Counted from the first letter of the stretch, positions 16,551 through 24,754 are shown. The stretch is 64,000 bases of DNA from Trebonia sp963785645 (GCA_963785645.1 CAWAWG010000009.1:186001-250000); one strand, 5' to 3'. Translations and numbers: made by a program. Notes: generated by a model not told the origin, from the sequence alone.

Positions 16551-16623
16551 TGGAGCTAAGGGGATTGAACCCCTGACCCCCTCGATGCGAACGAGGTGCG
16601 CTACCGGACTGCGCTATAGCCCC
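16551..16623 (-). tRNA. tRNA-Ala (anticodon CGC)
   Basis: Read on the minus strand, the acceptor arms GGGGCTA and TAGCTCC pair with a G3-U70 wobble, the alanine identity element. The anticodon stem CCTCG/CGAGG encloses loop TTCGCAT, giving anticodon CGC for the codon GCG. The T arm carries GGTTCAATC. The discriminator base is A73 and the CCA end is not encoded (ACCC follows). Confidence 0.97.
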
Positions 16624-16710
16624 AGGAACTGCTGCTAGCCTAGCAAACTTTGCCGCCTGCTCGCGCCATGGCTGCCGGGATCTGGGCGGCGTGCCGTCAG
16701 GTAGCCAACG

Positions 16711-16753
16711 ACGGATATCCAGGATATCTTTCGTAGATATCCTGGATATCCGT
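16711..16753. promoter_or_regulatory. perfect 19-bp inverted repeat, VapBC operator
   Basis: The left arm (16711-16729) and right arm (16735-16753) are exact reverse complements separated by TTCGT. Each arm contains the submotif GGATATCC-like ATATCCAGGATAT, so the site offers several overlapping dyads. It ends 26 bases before the antitoxin start, where VapB-VapC complexes bind to repress their own operon. Confidence 0.8.
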
Positions 16754-16779
16754 TGTCGGCGGCTCGCTGGAGGTAGCTC

Positions 16780-16998
16780 ATGACCATGGTAAAAACGCCG
16801 ATCGAGATCGACGAAGAGGCGCTGGCGACCGCGGCGGCGGTGCTCGGGACCAAGACGAAGAAGGACACGGTGAACGCCGCGCTGCGCGAGGTCGGGCAGC
16901 GTCTGGCGCGCCTCCACGCACTGGCTCGGCTGGGCGAGATGGCGGACCAGGGTGACTTCGACGAGTTCCTCGGCAACAAGGCTGCCTACCGGCGATGA
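16780..16998 (+). CDS. vapB: VapB-type antitoxin
   Basis: A 72-residue protein from ATG 16780 behind GGAGG. The N terminus PIEIDEEALATAAAVLGTKTKKDTVNAAL is the ribbon-helix-helix DNA-binding domain of VapB (VapB_antitoxin/RHH family), and the C-terminal half (residues 45-72, with GDFDEFL) is the flexible part that would wrap the toxin. It binds VapC and, with it, the palindrome just upstream. Its last four bases overlap the start of the toxin gene (ATGA), as in most vapBC operons. Confidence 0.9.
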   Translation: MTMVKTPIEIDEEALATAAAVLGTKTKKDTVNAALREVGQRLARLHALARLGEMADQGDFDEFLGNKAAYRR

Positions 16999-17465
16999 GC
17001 CCGGCTCTCTACCTCATCGACACCTCCGGGCTTTTCCGCATCCTGCAACAGCAGCACCGTGAGGCATGGGCAGAACAGTTGACTTCGGGGGTCATCGCGA
17101 CCTGTCCGGTCGTGGAACTTGAGTTCCTCTACTCAGCCCGGTCCCGCGCGGACCGGACCGAGAAGCGCCGGATGCTTGAGGCCGTATTCGGCTGGGTGCC
17201 GATGAGCGACGGCGCCTACGAGCGCGCGGATGAAGTACAGCAGATGCTTACAGAGCGTGGCCAGCACCGCTCAGCTGGCCCGGTCGACCTGCTCATCGCG
17301 GCAACCGCCGAGCGGGAACGGCTGATCGTGCTTTGCGACGATAAGGACTTCGAGGTCGTTGCTTCAGTAACCGGCCAGCCAGTCCGAAGAGTGGGAGATC
17401 CGCCTCGACCTGGATCGGCTGCGCAGCCCTGGCCGGTCCGCAAGGACGATGACGAGGATGACTAG
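16995..17465 (+). CDS. vapC: VapC-type PIN-domain ribonuclease toxin
   Basis: A 156-residue PIN-domain toxin. The acidic metal-binding residues are seen as Asp9 (LIDTSG), Glu41 (VVELEFL), Asp98 (GPVDLLIAATA) and Asp115/116 (LCDDKDFE). VapC toxins are Mg-dependent endoribonucleases that cut tRNA or rRNA to halt growth when the antitoxin is lost. The last 25 residues are a charged tail (DDDEDD) longer than in typical VapC. It overlaps vapB by four bases, and a tRNA gene lies immediately upstream of the module. Confidence 0.9.
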   Translation: MSPALYLIDTSGLFRILQQQHREAWAEQLTSGVIATCPVVELEFLYSARSRADRTEKRRMLEAVFGWVPMSDGAYERADEVQQMLTERGQHRSAGPVDLLIAATAERERLIVLCDDKDFEVVASVTGQPVRRVGDPPRPGSAAQPWPVRKDDDEDD

Positions 17466-17478
17466 GCTGCGGAGCTAG

Positions 17479-18211
17479 CTAGTCGCCCACCGCGCGCAGG
17501 TGTGGCGTTTCGTAGGCGTCGTAGTAGTCGTCGCCGGAAGCCTCGGGAGCCACGTTCGAAGTCGTGTACTTGCCTGCCAGCCCGGGCGCGAAGTCCCGGC
17601 CGGGGCCGGAGTCTTCGTAGTCGGCCGGGACCGGTGCGGCGGCGAACTTCGCGGCGAGTGCTGCCGCTGTCGTGGAGACGCCTTCGGTGGAAGTCCCCTC
17701 GACGGGGGTGACGCGCTGTGCCTGCTCGCTCAGCGCAATCTCGTGCTCCCTGGCGCGGGCGGCCGCCTCGGCCTCGTGCTGCGCCCGCTCAGTGTCGGCC
17801 TGCGCCGGCCTCGCGGAGCAGCAGCAGGTAACCGATCAGCATGATCGAGGGTGGGACGACCACCCATACGGCGGCAAGCCCAAGGACAGCGAGCGCGATC
17901 GCCGCGATCTCAAGGCCGATCAGCATCAGCAGCAGGCGACGCCGGGCTCCCAGCATGCGGCGCCGTGCTTCCTCGGCGCTCAGCGGCTCTGTGGCCCGTA
18001 CGCGGGACTTAATCCGCCGGAGGGTCTCGTGTGCCCCCTCAACGTCGGCGGGCGAACCGTCTTCGGCCTCGGCGTCGGGATCCTCTGGAACCGGGGGCTC
18101 CACTGGCACCGGAGCCGAAGCCCCGCGTACCGAATCCCGTCGCAGCCACCGCGGGATGAGCACGCAGGCCCAGATCGCGACAATCGCCAGGTAAAGGATG
18201 GCGCTGCTCAT
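17479..18211 (-). pseudogene. GlpR/SepX-like cell-division membrane protein, frameshifted
   Basis: The N terminus MSSAILYLAIVAIWACVLIPRWLRRD resembles actinobacterial SepX/GlpR membrane proteins. A charged linker follows, then two hydrophobic helices (about 93-133). The frame ends early at 17789, but the next frame continues with a protein-like sequence (ADTERAQHEAEAAARAREHE...) to TAG at 17479. Removing one base at 17799-17800 joins them into 243 residues. In Corynebacterium and Streptomyces this protein is the membrane receptor of the MoeA-like Glp or a septal protein; here moeA lies 4 kb away. The indel may be real or a sequencing error. Confidence 0.65.
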
Positions 18212-18351
18212 CGGGCTCGTGCCTCCCCTCGGTCAGTCCGGCACCGGGCACACCGGGCATGTGACGCAGCGTAAAGGGAGCGACTGTCGATAACGAGTAC
18301 CTGAGCGGCGTGTCGCGAAGATCAGCGGCAAAGTTCCATTATGGCATCCCG

Positions 18352-19002
18352 TCATGTGCCGGACCGTGATGCCCGGGACGCGGCGAGCGAGCTTCGCCAC
18401 CGCGGCAGCATACCCGTCGGCACTTCCTCGGCGGTGATCGCGTAGCAGATGTGGTCGCGCCAACTGCCGTTGATGTGCAACTGCCGCACCCGTACGCCCT
18501 CGTCCCTGAAGCCCAGCTTCTCCACAACCCGGCGGGACGCGGCGTTCTCCGGCCGGATCGACGCTTCGAGGCGGTGCATGCCCATCACACGGAAACAGTG
18601 ATCGACTGCCAGCGCAAGCGCCGTGGGGATGACGCCCCGTCCGGCGTACGCCTCGTCGATCCAGTAGCCGATCTGTCCGGACCGCGACGATCCCCACACG
18701 ATCGACCCAACGGTGAGCTGCCCGGCGAATTCCCCGCCGTAGCTGACCACCCACGGCAGCGCAACGCCTTGCCTGGCCTCTCGCCGCATGGTCCGGACCA
18801 TCGACACGTACGGCCCGATCGGGGACCTGACGAGCGGCGTCTCGGGGTTGGACGGCTCCCACGGGCGCAGCCACGAGGCGTTCCGTACTCGGATTTCACG
18901 CCAGGTGCGCGCATCTGATACGCGCACCGGCCGAAGGACGACCGGTGCGTCCAGCAGGTCCGGCTCGGTGAGGGTGGCCGGCCACCCGTGGATGCGTCCC
19001 AC
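18352..19002 (-). CDS. GNAT acetyltransferase, RimJ-like
   Basis: A 216-residue GCN5-related N-acetyltransferase. The start (LRPVRVSDARTWREIRVRNASWLRPWEP) matches RimJ-type enzymes, which acetylate the N terminus of ribosomal protein S5 or related targets. The acetyl-CoA site is the IGYWIDEAYAGRGVIPTAL stretch (motif A) near residue 115, and the C terminus has the ASIRPENAASRRVVEKLGF motif. It lies between the GlpR/SepX-like gene and mogA on the same strand, the usual actinobacterial neighbourhood of glp genes. Confidence 0.9.
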   Translation of the reverse strand: MGRIHGWPATLTEPDLLDAPVVLRPVRVSDARTWREIRVRNASWLRPWEPSNPETPLVRSPIGPYVSMVRTMRREARQGVALPWVVSYGGEFAGQLTVGSIVWGSSRSGQIGYWIDEAYAGRGVIPTALALAVDHCFRVMGMHRLEASIRPENAASRRVVEKLGFRDEGVRVRQLHINGSWRDHICYAITAEEVPTGMLPRWRSSLAASRASRSGT

Positions 19003-19065
19003 GGCTGTAGATCTTTCCCCTGAGTGCTAATCCATCTAACCTAAGCCAGAGACGGTACCGCAACG

Positions 19066-19608
19066 CTATGCGTTCTCGGGGGCATGCTCTGTGTCTATTT
19101 GATTAGAATGCACCGTGCCCGCCTCCGTGCGCACATGATCGCCCCCGCGGATCTGGTCGACGGCGTGCACGAGGATCGGGCGGAGCACGTTCATCCCGTC
19201 CCTGACGCCGCCGGATGACCCGGGCAGATTGACGATCAGCGTCCGCGACGCGATGCCCGCGAGCCCCCGGGACAGGATTGCGGACGGCACCCCGGCGCTG
19301 GCTCCGGCGGAGCGCAGCGCCTCGGCGATGCCAGGGATTTCACGGTCGATCACCCGACGGGTCATCTCCGGTGTCTGGTCGGTGGGAGTGAGCCCGGTAC
19401 CGCCGGTGGTGACGGCCACGTCGTACCCGGCGGTGACGGAGTCCCGCAGCACCTGTTCGACGGCCTCGCCGTCCGGGATCACCAGCGGGCCGTCCACGAT
19501 GTCGCATCCCGCGTTGCGGAGCAGTTCCACCAGCACCGGCCCGGAACGGTCCTCGTACACCCCGGCCGACGCCCGGTTGGACACGGTGATGGCGAGCGCG
19601 CGGATCAT
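19066..19608 (-). CDS. mog: molybdenum cofactor biosynthesis protein, MogA/MoaB family
   Basis: A 180-residue single-domain MoCF_biosynth protein. VTTGGTGLTPTDQTPEMTRRV around residues 65-85 is the family signature for molybdopterin binding, and NLPGSSGGVRDGMN forms the second part of the active site. MogA-type enzymes adenylate molybdopterin before metal insertion by MoeA. The start codon overlaps the stop of moaC by four bases (ATGA), so both are made from one transcript. Confidence 0.9.
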   Translation of the reverse strand: MIRALAITVSNRASAGVYEDRSGPVLVELLRNAGCDIVDGPLVIPDGEAVEQVLRDSVTAGYDVAVTTGGTGLTPTDQTPEMTRRVIDREIPGIAEALRSAGASAGVPSAILSRGLAGIASRTLIVNLPGSSGGVRDGMNVLRPILVHAVDQIRGGDHVRTEAGTVHSNQIDTEHAPENA

Positions 19609-20087
19609 GCCCGCCGCCAGGAGCCGGACTTGCCGCCGTCCTTGGCCTCAAGCCGGACGTCGGTAATCACCGCACCCTTGTCGACCGCCTTGATCATGTC
19701 GATCAGCGTCAGCGCGGCGACGGACACCGATGTCAGCGCCTCCATCTCGACCCCGGTCCGGTCGGCGGTGCGCACCGAGGCGGTGATCGCCACACCGGAG
19801 TCCTCGACGGCGAGGTCAACCGCGACGCCGTGGATGGCGAGCGGATGGCAGAGCGGGATCAGGTCGGGCGTCCGCTTCGCGCCCATGATGCCGGCGATCC
19901 GCGCTACGGCGAGCGCGTCTCCCTTGGGCACGGTCCCGTCGCGCAACGCCGTTACGGCCTGGGGCGACAGCAGCACTCGGCCGGAGGCCGTGGCCGTCCG
20001 TACCGTTACTTCTTTGGTTGAGACGTCCACCATCCGCGCGCGCCCCGCCTCGTCCAGGTGGGTCAGCCGCGGTGCTGCATCACTCAT
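19605..20087 (-). CDS. moaC: cyclic pyranopterin monophosphate synthase MoaC
   Basis: A 160-residue MoaC protein. The signatures MVDVSTKEVTVRTA near the start, GIMGAKRTPDLIPLCHPL and GVEMEALTSVSVAALTLIDMIKAVDKG are all intact. With MoaA it converts GTP-derived 3',8-cyclo-GTP to cyclic pyranopterin monophosphate, the first stable molybdopterin precursor. MoaA is not in the window. moaC and mogA form a two-gene operon beside rimJ and the GlpR/SepX-like gene. Confidence 0.95.
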   Translation of the reverse strand: MSDAAPRLTHLDEAGRARMVDVSTKEVTVRTATASGRVLLSPQAVTALRDGTVPKGDALAVARIAGIMGAKRTPDLIPLCHPLAIHGVAVDLAVEDSGVAITASVRTADRTGVEMEALTSVSVAALTLIDMIKAVDKGAVITDVRLEAKDGGKSGSWRRA

Positions 20088-20225
20088 GAGGAAAGCCTAC
20101 GCGCCCGAGTGGTAACCCCAAGTCCAAGGCGAAGACAAGAAGGAGGATTCAGAACGAGTCCGTTCTCCGCCCGGTTGCGGCCCTGGTTTTCACCGGTGTG
20201 GCGGCATCCGGGCGGACGGCGGCTG

Positions 20226-20969
20226 CTAGTCAAGGCCGCGCTTGCCCGGGGTCCAGAACGGCTTGGTGCGGATGGCCTGGTGCGGCCAGCCGCGTTCCGC
20301 GACAAGGTGCCGGCGCAGCAGCTGGATGGTTCTCGCCTCGCCCGCCAGGTAAGCGGTGCCTGGCTCGCTGGGCAGCTCCAGTTGGGTAAACGCCTGAAGC
20401 AGGGTCTGCGAGGAGGCTGCGGAACGCCCTTTCCTGTACTGCCAGCGCAACTCGCGGCTGAGCGGCAGGCGGTCCTCCGGTTCGTCAACCTCGATGACGC
20501 CGTAGACCGGGACGGCCGCAGGCAGGGCGCGCAGCATCGCGCCGAAGGCGACGGCCGCGGTCTCCTCTCCGGAGAACACGTGATAGGCGGCATCACGGAG
20601 CACGAAGGACCCTTCTGGCCGGCCGAGGGTGACGCGGTGCCCGGTACGCAGCTGACGTGCCCACCGGGTGCCCGGCCCGTCGTCGCCATGGTCGAGTACG
20701 CACAACTCGATCCCGTCGCCGTGCTGCCACACCGAGTAGCTGCGTAGCAGATCCCGTGGCCGCAGCCAGCTACTCGGTTCGAGCATGTCGGCAACGTGCA
20801 CGCGCACATGCTGGCCCGGGAGGCAGGACAGCCGGGAGATGTCGTCGCCTTCGATCCTGATCCGCGGCATTCGCCGGGCGATCGGCTCGATCTGCGTCAC
20901 CGTGCCGGTCACTGAGAACAGGTCACGGAGCCGATCGCCGGCGCGGCGGGCTCTGTGGGTGGTCTGCAT
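20226..20969 (-). CDS. siderophore-interacting protein (FAD-dependent ferric reductase)
   Basis: A 247-residue protein from ATG 20969. The first half is an FAD-binding beta-barrel (VTGTVTQIEPIARRMPRIRIEG... RSYSVW), and the second half is the C-terminal nucleotide-binding part of the SIP family (YLAGEARTIQLLRRHLVAERG). SIP proteins reduce ferric siderophores in the cytoplasm to release iron. Fifty extra open codons upstream are rejected because they have no ribosome-binding site and poor composition. Two copies of TCAAGATAT lie immediately upstream of the start. Confidence 0.88.
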   Translation of the reverse strand: MQTTHRARRAGDRLRDLFSVTGTVTQIEPIARRMPRIRIEGDDISRLSCLPGQHVRVHVADMLEPSSWLRPRDLLRSYSVWQHGDGIELCVLDHGDDGPGTRWARQLRTGHRVTLGRPEGSFVLRDAAYHVFSGEETAAVAFGAMLRALPAAVPVYGVIEVDEPEDRLPLSRELRWQYRKGRSAASSQTLLQAFTQLELPSEPGTAYLAGEARTIQLLRRHLVAERGWPHQAIRTKPFWTPGKRGLD

Positions 20970-20973
20970 AAAG

Positions 20974-21009
20974 TCAAGATATAACTCGATCCGGTGATGA
21001 TCAAGATAT
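20974..21009. repeat. two direct copies of TCAAGATAT upstream of the SIP gene
   Basis: TCAAGATAT at 20974-20982 and again at 21001-21009, 27 bp apart, directly before the siderophore-interacting protein start. They are in the promoter position and may be sites of a regulator, but they do not match the IdeR/DmdR iron box. Confidence 0.4.
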
Positions 21010-21168
21010 GTCGCGCGTAAAGCGTAGCGTGGCGCATGGCCCGGCCCGGGGCTAACGCGGCCCAGGGCTAGCGCGGGCCGGGCGGTGAAACACGAAATCG
21101 TTCGGGGCAATCCCGCACATCAGCCGGGGTGACCCGCAGTAGTGTTGCCGCCGGTTGGCCGGGGCATC

Positions 21169-21217
21169 CGGGAATGTCGGGCGCTGGCGCGCCGCGACAT
21201 TCCCGACATTTCATGAA
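21169..21217 (+). repeat. palindromic repeat copy a
   Basis: Arms CGGGAATGTCG (21169-21179) and CGACATTCCCG (21195-21205) flank the shared core GGCGCTGGCGCGCC, and TTTCATGAAA follows at 21209-21218. Relative to copies b and c both arms are changed in a compensating way, so the stem still pairs perfectly. Confidence 0.8.
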
Positions 21218-21310
21218 ATCAGACCGGGGCGTTCATGGGCAGAAGGAGATGGTGGATCGTTGAGCCGGAGCCGGGACCAGTCCGAGACCGGGGCTCAGCC
21301 CGGCAGGCAT

Positions 21311-21364
21311 CCGGCATGTCGGGCGCTGGCGCGCCACGACATGCCGGATATTTCACGAAATCAG
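21311..21364 (+). repeat. palindromic repeat copy b
   Basis: Arms CCGGCATGTCG (21311-21321) and CGACATGCCGG (21337-21347) around the shared 15-bp core, followed by ATATTTCACGAAATCA. Confidence 0.8.
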
Positions 21365-21386
21365 CATTACTCATGCAGGAATCGAA

Positions 21387-21678
21387 AAGATAGTGGATAC
21401 CTGGACCCCCTATGGCGCAACGCCAGGAAGTTAAGGGGTTGGTTCGGAGGCCTGCCCGCGGGCGTCCCGGGGCGTGCTCTCCGGTTGCCAGCGGCATAGG
21501 GCCAGTACTGACGAGTAGATGCCCGTTTTGACACGATTTTTCGAACACGAAATGGCCCTATGTCCGTCGGCGCTGCCGCCGGTGCCCTGACCGGGGAGGG
21601 CAAGCTTCATCACCAGTCACAGCGGTTTCCTGAAGTTCCTGGCATTGCCCTATGGCGTGGACAGCCATCCACTATCTT
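21387..21678. repeat. imperfect inverted repeat pair (about 46 bp each)
   Basis: The segment 21387-21432 and the reverse complement of 21632-21678 match well, including a perfect 12-bp end, ATCCACTATCTT, and a shared TTCCTGGC block. The 200-bp inner part contains a further perfect inverted pair. This could be a small non-coding mobile element or a decayed insertion. Confidence 0.5.
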
Positions 21679-21716
21679 CGTGTGGACTTCCCCGGCCTGC
21701 GCGTCCGCCCGGTGTC

Positions 21717-21765
21717 CCGGCATGTCGGGCGCTGGCGCGCCACGACATGCCGGATATTTCATGAT
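21717..21765 (+). repeat. palindromic repeat copy c
   Basis: Arms CCGGCATGTCG (21717-21727) and CGACATGCCGG (21743-21753), identical to copy b, followed by ATATTTCATGATTT. Confidence 0.8.
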
Positions 21766-21859
21766 TTGGCGGTGGCTGCGGCAGCGCCGCCAGACTGCTG
21801 GGCCTGCACCGCTATCCGTCATCATGAAATGAGAGCCACCGTCCGTCGGACCTGGGGCG

Positions 21860-23185
21860 TCAGGGCAGGACGAGGACGTTTACCGTTTCGCCGGCCGGGA
21901 GCTGGGTCTCCTGCTCAGGGACGATGACGAGGGCGTTGGCGCGGCCCAGGTGGGCGATCTGGTGGGAGCCCTGGCCGGAGAGGGGAGTGACGCCGCTGCC
22001 GTCTAGGACAGCACGCAGGTAAGACCGGCGTCCGGAGGGCGATCGGACGGGGGCGGTGAGCGTGGCCGCCGTCATGGGCAGCGACAGGTCGTCCGCGCCC
22101 TGCAAGGCCGCGATCGCCGGCCGGACGAACAGCTGAAATGACACGTACGCGCTTACCGGGTTGCCCGGCAGCGTGAAGATGGGCACCCCTCTTTTCGCGC
22201 CCACACCGCCCGCCCCGCCCTGTGCGTCCGCACCGCCCGCCCCGCCCTGTGCGTCCGCACCGCCCGGCCCACCCTGGCCGATCACTCCGAAGCCCTGCGG
22301 CATACCCGGCTGCATCGCCACCTTGCGGAAGGTCACGGTGCCCAGCTTTTGCAGCGCCGCCTTGACGACATCGTGCTCGCCGCCCATGGATACCCCGCCG
22401 GTGGTGATCAGCAGGTCGGCGTGCATCAACTGCTCCTCAAGGGCCGGCAGCACGCCCTCGGGATCATCGGGCAGCCCGGAGTGCCGGGAGGCGACCGCGC
22501 CGGCCTCACGGGCCGCCGCCGCGATCATGTAGCTGTTGGAATCCCAGATCCGGCCGGGCACAAGAGGTGTGCCCGGCTCGGTTAGCTCATCTCCGGTGGA
22601 CAGCACCACGACCCGGGGCCGGGGGCGGACGCTGACCGCCCTGCGTCCCGCGGACGCGGCCACCGCGATCTGCATCGGCCGCATGCGCGTCCCGGCGCTG
22701 AGCAGCGTCTCGCCCTCGGCCGCGTCGCCGCCCGCGTAGCGGACCGCGTTGCCCCGTTCCGCGGCCCGGTGGATCGTGGTCTGGTCATTGCCCCCGTCGG
22801 TCCACTCCACGGGTACCACGACATCCGCTCCGGCGGGCATCTGGGCCCCGGTCATGATCCTCATCGCGGTGCCCGGCGCCAGCTGGTAGACGCCGGTGTC
22901 GCCCGCCGCGATCTCGCCGGTCACCGGGAGGGTTACCGGTGAGTCCTCGGCGGCGCCCGCGACATCGGCGGCGTGGACGGCATACCCGTCCATGCTTGAG
23001 TTATCGAAGGACGGCAGGGCGACCGCCGCCGTCACGTCCTCGGCGAGCACGCACCCCTCGGCGGACGCGAGTTCCAGCCTGGCCGGGGCGAGCGGAGCGA
23101 TGACCGCGAGGATCGCCGCCCGGTAGGCCTCTACGGTGCTGAGTCGGCTGTCGACGGCGGCGTCGGGGGTGGTGCCTGAGGTCAC
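21860..23185 (-). CDS. moeA: molybdopterin molybdenumtransferase MoeA / gephyrin-like Glp
   Basis: A 441-residue gephyrin-like protein from GTG 23185, overlapping the galU stop (GTGA). Conserved parts are FDNSSMDGYAV near residue 55, the VVVLSTGDEL molybdopterin-binding start near 195, ITTGGVSMGGEHD and LPGNPVSAYVSF. MoeA inserts molybdate into adenylated molybdopterin, but in actinobacteria a moeA homologue downstream of galU is Glp, an FtsZ-binding divisome protein whose receptor GlpR lies nearby; sequence alone does not separate the two roles. A roughly 27-residue Gly/Ala/Asp repeat insert (GQGGPGGADAQGGAGGADAQ and onward) interrupts the domain before LPGNPVS. Confidence 0.92.
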   Translation of the reverse strand: MTSGTTPDAAVDSRLSTVEAYRAAILAVIAPLAPARLELASAEGCVLAEDVTAAVALPSFDNSSMDGYAVHAADVAGAAEDSPVTLPVTGEIAAGDTGVYQLAPGTAMRIMTGAQMPAGADVVVPVEWTDGGNDQTTIHRAAERGNAVRYAGGDAAEGETLLSAGTRMRPMQIAVAASAGRRAVSVRPRPRVVVLSTGDELTEPGTPLVPGRIWDSNSYMIAAAAREAGAVASRHSGLPDDPEGVLPALEEQLMHADLLITTGGVSMGGEHDVVKAALQKLGTVTFRKVAMQPGMPQGFGVIGQGGPGGADAQGGAGGADAQGGAGGVGAKRGVPIFTLPGNPVSAYVSFQLFVRPAIAALQGADDLSLPMTAATLTAPVRSPSGRRSYLRAVLDGSGVTPLSGQGSHQIAHLGRANALVIVPEQETQLPAGETVNVLVLP

Positions 23186-24084
23186 CGCTGCTCTTCGAGG
23201 AACTTGCGCAGCCAGGGGATGAACTCTCCGGCCAGGTCGGGCCGCTCGGCCGCGAACATGACCATGGTCCGAAGGTAATCCAGCTTGTTGCCCGTGTCGA
23301 AGCGGCGCCCGTTGAACAGCACGCCGCGGAGCTCGCCCTTGGTGGCGAGGACCTTGAGCGCGTCGGTGAGCTGGATCTCCCCGCCCCGTCCGGGCGGCGT
23401 CTCGTGCAGCACGTCGAACACCTCGGGGTCGCACACGTAGCGACCGATCACGATCCAGCGGCTCGGCGCGGTGCCCGGCGACGGCTTCTCGACCAGGTCG
23501 GTGATCATGACCACGTCGTCCTCGGCGGTCGCCTCGACGGCCGCGCAGCCGTACAGCGAGACCTCCTCGGAAGCGACCTCCATCAGCGCGACGACGCTGC
23601 CGCCGTACTGGTTCCTGATGTCGATCATCCGGGTGAGCAGCGGGTCCCGCGGGTCGATGAGGTCATCGCCGAGGAGCACCGCGAACGGCTCGTGCGCCAC
23701 GTGCTGTTCCGCGCACAGCACGGCGTGACCAAGCCCCTTGGGGGCCCCCTGGCGCACGTAGTGCATGGTGGCGAGCTCGCTGGACTCTCGGACGAGGCTG
23801 AGCTTGTCCCAGTCCTCCTTCGCGGTCAGCGCTTCCTCAAGCTCGTACGCCCGGTCGAAGTGATCTTCGATGGAGCGCTTACTCCGGCCTGTGATAAGCA
23901 GGACATCGTTGAGGCCCGCAGCCACGGCCTCTTCCACGACATACTGAATCGCGGGCTTGTCGACGACAGGCAGCATTTCCTTAGGCGTGGCTTTTGTCGC
24001 TGGCAGGAACCGCGTTCCCAGTCCGGCGGCGGGGACCACGGCCTTGGTTACTGCTGGCGTCCTGGCATTGCCGGTATCGACCAT
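23182..24084 (-). CDS. galU: UTP-glucose-1-phosphate uridylyltransferase GalU
   Basis: A 300-residue nucleotidyltransferase. VVPAAGLGTRFLPATKATPKEMLPVVDKPAI at residues 16-46 is the nucleotide-binding signature, followed by the conserved EEAVAAGLNDVLLITGRSKRSIEDHFD. It forms UDP-glucose from UTP and glucose-1-phosphate for cell-wall polysaccharides, trehalose and glycolipids. It is the first gene of the galU-moeA unit on the minus strand and is divergent from the 5-FTHF cyclo-ligase gene, the common actinobacterial order. Confidence 0.95.
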   Translation of the reverse strand: MVDTGNARTPAVTKAVVPAAGLGTRFLPATKATPKEMLPVVDKPAIQYVVEEAVAAGLNDVLLITGRSKRSIEDHFDRAYELEEALTAKEDWDKLSLVRESSELATMHYVRQGAPKGLGHAVLCAEQHVAHEPFAVLLGDDLIDPRDPLLTRMIDIRNQYGGSVVALMEVASEEVSLYGCAAVEATAEDDVVMITDLVEKPSPGTAPSRWIVIGRYVCDPEVFDVLHETPPGRGGEIQLTDALKVLATKGELRGVLFNGRRFDTGNKLDYLRTMVMFAAERPDLAGEFIPWLRKFLEEQR

Positions 24085-24115
24085 GGGTCAAGCGTAGTGA
24101 CTTCTCAGGAGCAAA

Positions 24116-24754
24116 GTGCACGACATGCCTGCCTCAGGCGCCCCACGTGACCAGCAACACGCAGGTCAGGACGCTGACGTGGCCATCGATAAGGCAAGCC
24201 TGCGGCGCCGTCTCGTGTCGGCTCGTGCGGCCATGCAGGATTCTGAGCGTATGGCGGCGGGGCGCCTTACCAGGGACCACGTGCTTGAAATGCCGGAAGT
24301 ATCGGCCGGGGGGACGGTGGCGGCCTACTACTCGACCGGCACGGAACCGGACACGCACGGGCTCGTCTTCGCGCTGTGGAAGCGCGGCAGCTACGTGGTC
24401 CTGCCGGTGCTGCTCCCCGATGGGGAACTCGACTGGGCATCCTACGAGGGGCCCGACTCGCTCGCCCCCGGGCCGAGGGGCCTGCTCCAGCCAGTCGAGC
24501 CAGTTCGCGGCCCCGGGACCGTGGCGCGCGCGGACGTGGTGCTGGTTCCCGCCCTCGCCGTGGACGTCAGCGGGAACCGGCTCGGCCGTGGCGGCGGGTC
24601 CTACGACCGGGCGCTCGCCCGGGTCAGCGGGCAGGTGCCGACGATCGCCCTGGTTTACGAGGGCGAACTGGTGCCAAGGGTGCCGGCCGAGCCGCACGAT
24701 CGCAAGGTACGCGCGGTCGCCCGCCCCCAGCACGGCATCACCTGGCTGCCGTAA
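24116..24754 (+). CDS. 5-formyltetrahydrofolate cyclo-ligase
   Basis: A 212-residue protein. The signature GNRLGRGGGSYDRAL near residue 160 carries the ATP-binding loop, and RRRLVSARAAM marks the N-terminal substrate region. It converts 5-formyl-THF to 5,10-methenyl-THF with ATP. The start may be ATG 24116 or a later Met; the first 25 residues are low-complexity, so the mature N terminus could be near residue 26 (DKASLRRRL). It is divergent from galU. Confidence 0.93.
   Translation: MHDMPASGAPRDQQHAGQDADVAIDKASLRRRLVSARAAMQDSERMAAGRLTRDHVLEMPEVSAGGTVAAYYSTGTEPDTHGLVFALWKRGSYVVLPVLLPDGELDWASYEGPDSLAPGPRGLLQPVEPVRGPGTVARADVVLVPALAVDVSGNRLGRGGGSYDRALARVSGQVPTIALVYEGELVPRVPAEPHDRKVRAVARPQHGITWLP

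Larger units (their letters stand above)
21010..21859. other. repeat-rich intergenic region without genes
   Basis: No convincing gene is present in these 850 bases. They hold three copies of the palindromic repeat described below, an imperfect inverted pair around 21387-21678, and an inner 10-bp inverted pair, CATAGGGCCA (near 21496) with TGGCCCTATG (near 21552). Open frames here are translations of the repeats. Confidence 0.6.

Noticed and set aside
20970..21110. Upstream extension of the siderophore-interacting protein
   Set aside because: No ribosome-binding site and the translation has no family resemblance.
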